A stretch of 5,347 nt of DNA from Proteobacteria bacterium UBA964 (GTDB lineage Bacteria; Pseudomonadota; Gammaproteobacteria; Steroidobacterales; Steroidobacteraceae). Made by a program: the position numbers and the translations under genes. Shown here one piece after another: positions 4,469 through 5,347 of the stretch. Location: contig DBCG01000143.1 in the NCBI GenBank assembly GCA_002292945.1, positions 1 through 5,347 on the forward strand, read 5' to 3'. The first letter of the stretch is position 1. Each line of letters opens with the position of its first letter. The notes beneath the pieces are model-generated. The model had not been told where the DNA came from. It worked only from the letters and a program-made list of their open reading frames with translations, and made no database searches.

Positions 4469-5347
4469 TCATGCTGTCAGAGTCCTCAACAGGTTCAGAT
4501 AGTCCTCGGCGATGTGTTGGTCTTCCTCGCGCAGCGCCTTGATGCGACGGCAGGCGTGCAAAACAGTCGTATGGTCGCGTCCGCCGAAGGCGTCGCCGAT
4601 CTCAGGCAGGCTGTGCCGGGTCAATTCCTTCGCCAGCGCCATCGCCACCTGTCGCGGCCGGGCGAGCGAACGGCTGCGGCCTGGTGAGAGCAGGTCCGCG
4701 ACCCGCAGTTTGTAGTACTCGGCGACCACCCGCATGATGTTCTCGATGGTGACCAGACGCGCCTGCAGCGCGAGCAGATCCTTGAGGGATTCTTTGGTGA
4801 ACTCGAGCGTGATCGGCTCGCCGGTGAAGCGCGAATGCGCGATCACCCGCCGCAGCGCGCCTTCGAGTTCACGCACATTCGAGCGTATGCGCTTGGCGAT
4901 GAAGAGCGCCACCTCGTCGCTCAAGCTGACATGCGTCGCCTCGGCCTTGGTCTTGAGGATCGCGGCGCAGGTCTCGAGTTCCGGCGGCTCGATCGCGACC
5001 GTGAGCCCCCAGCCGAAGCGTGATTTCAGCCGCTCCTCGAGCCCATCGACCTCTTTCGGGTAGCGATCGCAGGTGAGGATCACCTGCTGCTGGCCTTCGA
5101 GCAGCGCATTGAAGGTGTGGAAGAACTCTTCCTGGGAGCGCTCCTTGCCAGCGAAGAACTGAATGTCGTCGATCAGCAGCGCATCGAGTGAACGGTAGGC
5201 CGCTTTGAACTCGTTCATCTGGTTGTGCTGCAGCGCCTTGACCATGTCGCTGACGAAGCGTTCGGAGTGGACATAGGCGATGCGCGCATCGGGCTTGCGC
5301 GCCTGGATGGCGTGCCCGACGGCATGCATCAGATGGGTTTTGCCGAG
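4469..5347 (-). CDS. dnaA: Chromosomal replication initiator DnaA, 3' part (N-terminus beyond the right edge)
   Basis: AAA+ initiator that binds DnaA boxes, melts oriC and helps load DnaB. 292 residues are present, equal to E. coli residues 176-467, so there is no net insertion or deletion. The fragment opens inside Walker A (LGKTHLMHAVGH). Then come Walker B LLIDDIQFF, KERSQEEFFHTFNALLEG, sensor I TCDRYPKE, the arginine-finger region EERLKSRFGWGLTVAIEPPELET, and sensor II SNVRELEGAL. Domain IV has VAEYYKLRVADLLS, the basic loop RSRSLARPRQVAMALAKELT and the DNA-binding signature IGDAFGGRDHTTVLHACR, ending NLLRTLTA. The ATG at 5329 is internal, because the reading frame runs open through Walker A to the edge. 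dnaN follows after the origin-like gap. All key residues are intact. Confidence 0.98.
   Translation of the reverse strand, partial: LGKTHLMHAVGHAIQARKPDARIAYVHSERFVSDMVKALQHNQMNEFKAAYRSLDALLIDDIQFFAGKERSQEEFFHTFNALLEGQQQVILTCDRYPKEVDGLEERLKSRFGWGLTVAIEPPELETCAAILKTKAEATHVSLSDEVALFIAKRIRSNVRELEGALRRVIAHSRFTGEPITLEFTKESLKDLLALQARLVTIENIMRVVAEYYKLRVADLLSPGRSRSLARPRQVAMALAKELTRHSLPEIGDAFGGRDHTTVLHACRRIKALREEDQHIAEDYLNLLRTLTA

Noticed and set aside
4469..5329. Complete small dnaA-like gene starting at the ATG at 5329
   Set aside because: The frame stays open to the window edge through Walker A, so this ATG is internal to a normal-length DnaA.

Overview
The window is the chromosomal replication-initiation locus of a GC-rich gammaproteobacterium. 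Every gene is on the minus strand. In transcription order (high to low coordinates) they are dnaA (3' part only), dnaN, recF, a small ParD-type antitoxin gene and gyrB (5' part only). The DnaA, DnaN and GyrB sequences follow the E. coli proteins closely. Examples are DnaA motifs such as GGRDHTTVLHACR, an identical DnaN C-terminus MPMRL, and GyrB residue numbers within 0-2 of E. coli. This supports Gammaproteobacteria; I cannot name a genus. Unlike E. coli, this lineage evidently uses ParABS segregation, because two perfect parS palindromes lie inside recF.

Layout. 5347-4469: dnaA from the Walker A motif to the stop. 4468-4272: a 197-bp gap between dnaA and dnaN with origin-like architecture. 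It holds four DnaA-box-like 9-mers spaced exactly 11 bp apart, then two overlapping boxes, a GC spacer and DnaA-trio triplets running toward dnaN. 4271-3171: dnaN. 3139-2030: recF, with parS at 2658-2673 and 2052-2067. A G-quadruplex motif covers the last recF codons, one base from the second parS. 2029-1881: a non-coding gap with a stem-loop, a weak promoter and repeats. 1880-1611: the parD-like gene, with no toxin partner. 1610-1551: a short gap with a probable gyrB -10 and a G7 tract. 1550 to the left edge: gyrB from its start through the DADVDG metal-binding motif.

Function. DnaA opens the origin and helps load the helicase. DnaN is the sliding clamp for the replicative polymerase. RecF handles gaps at stalled forks. 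GyrB, with GyrA, removes positive supercoils. The parS sites would recruit ParB and condensin next to the origin. The core genes look ordinary and intact. The points of interest are the DNA-level signals (origin unwinding module, phased box array, parS sites embedded in a coding sequence) and the unpaired antitoxin inserted between recF and gyrB.
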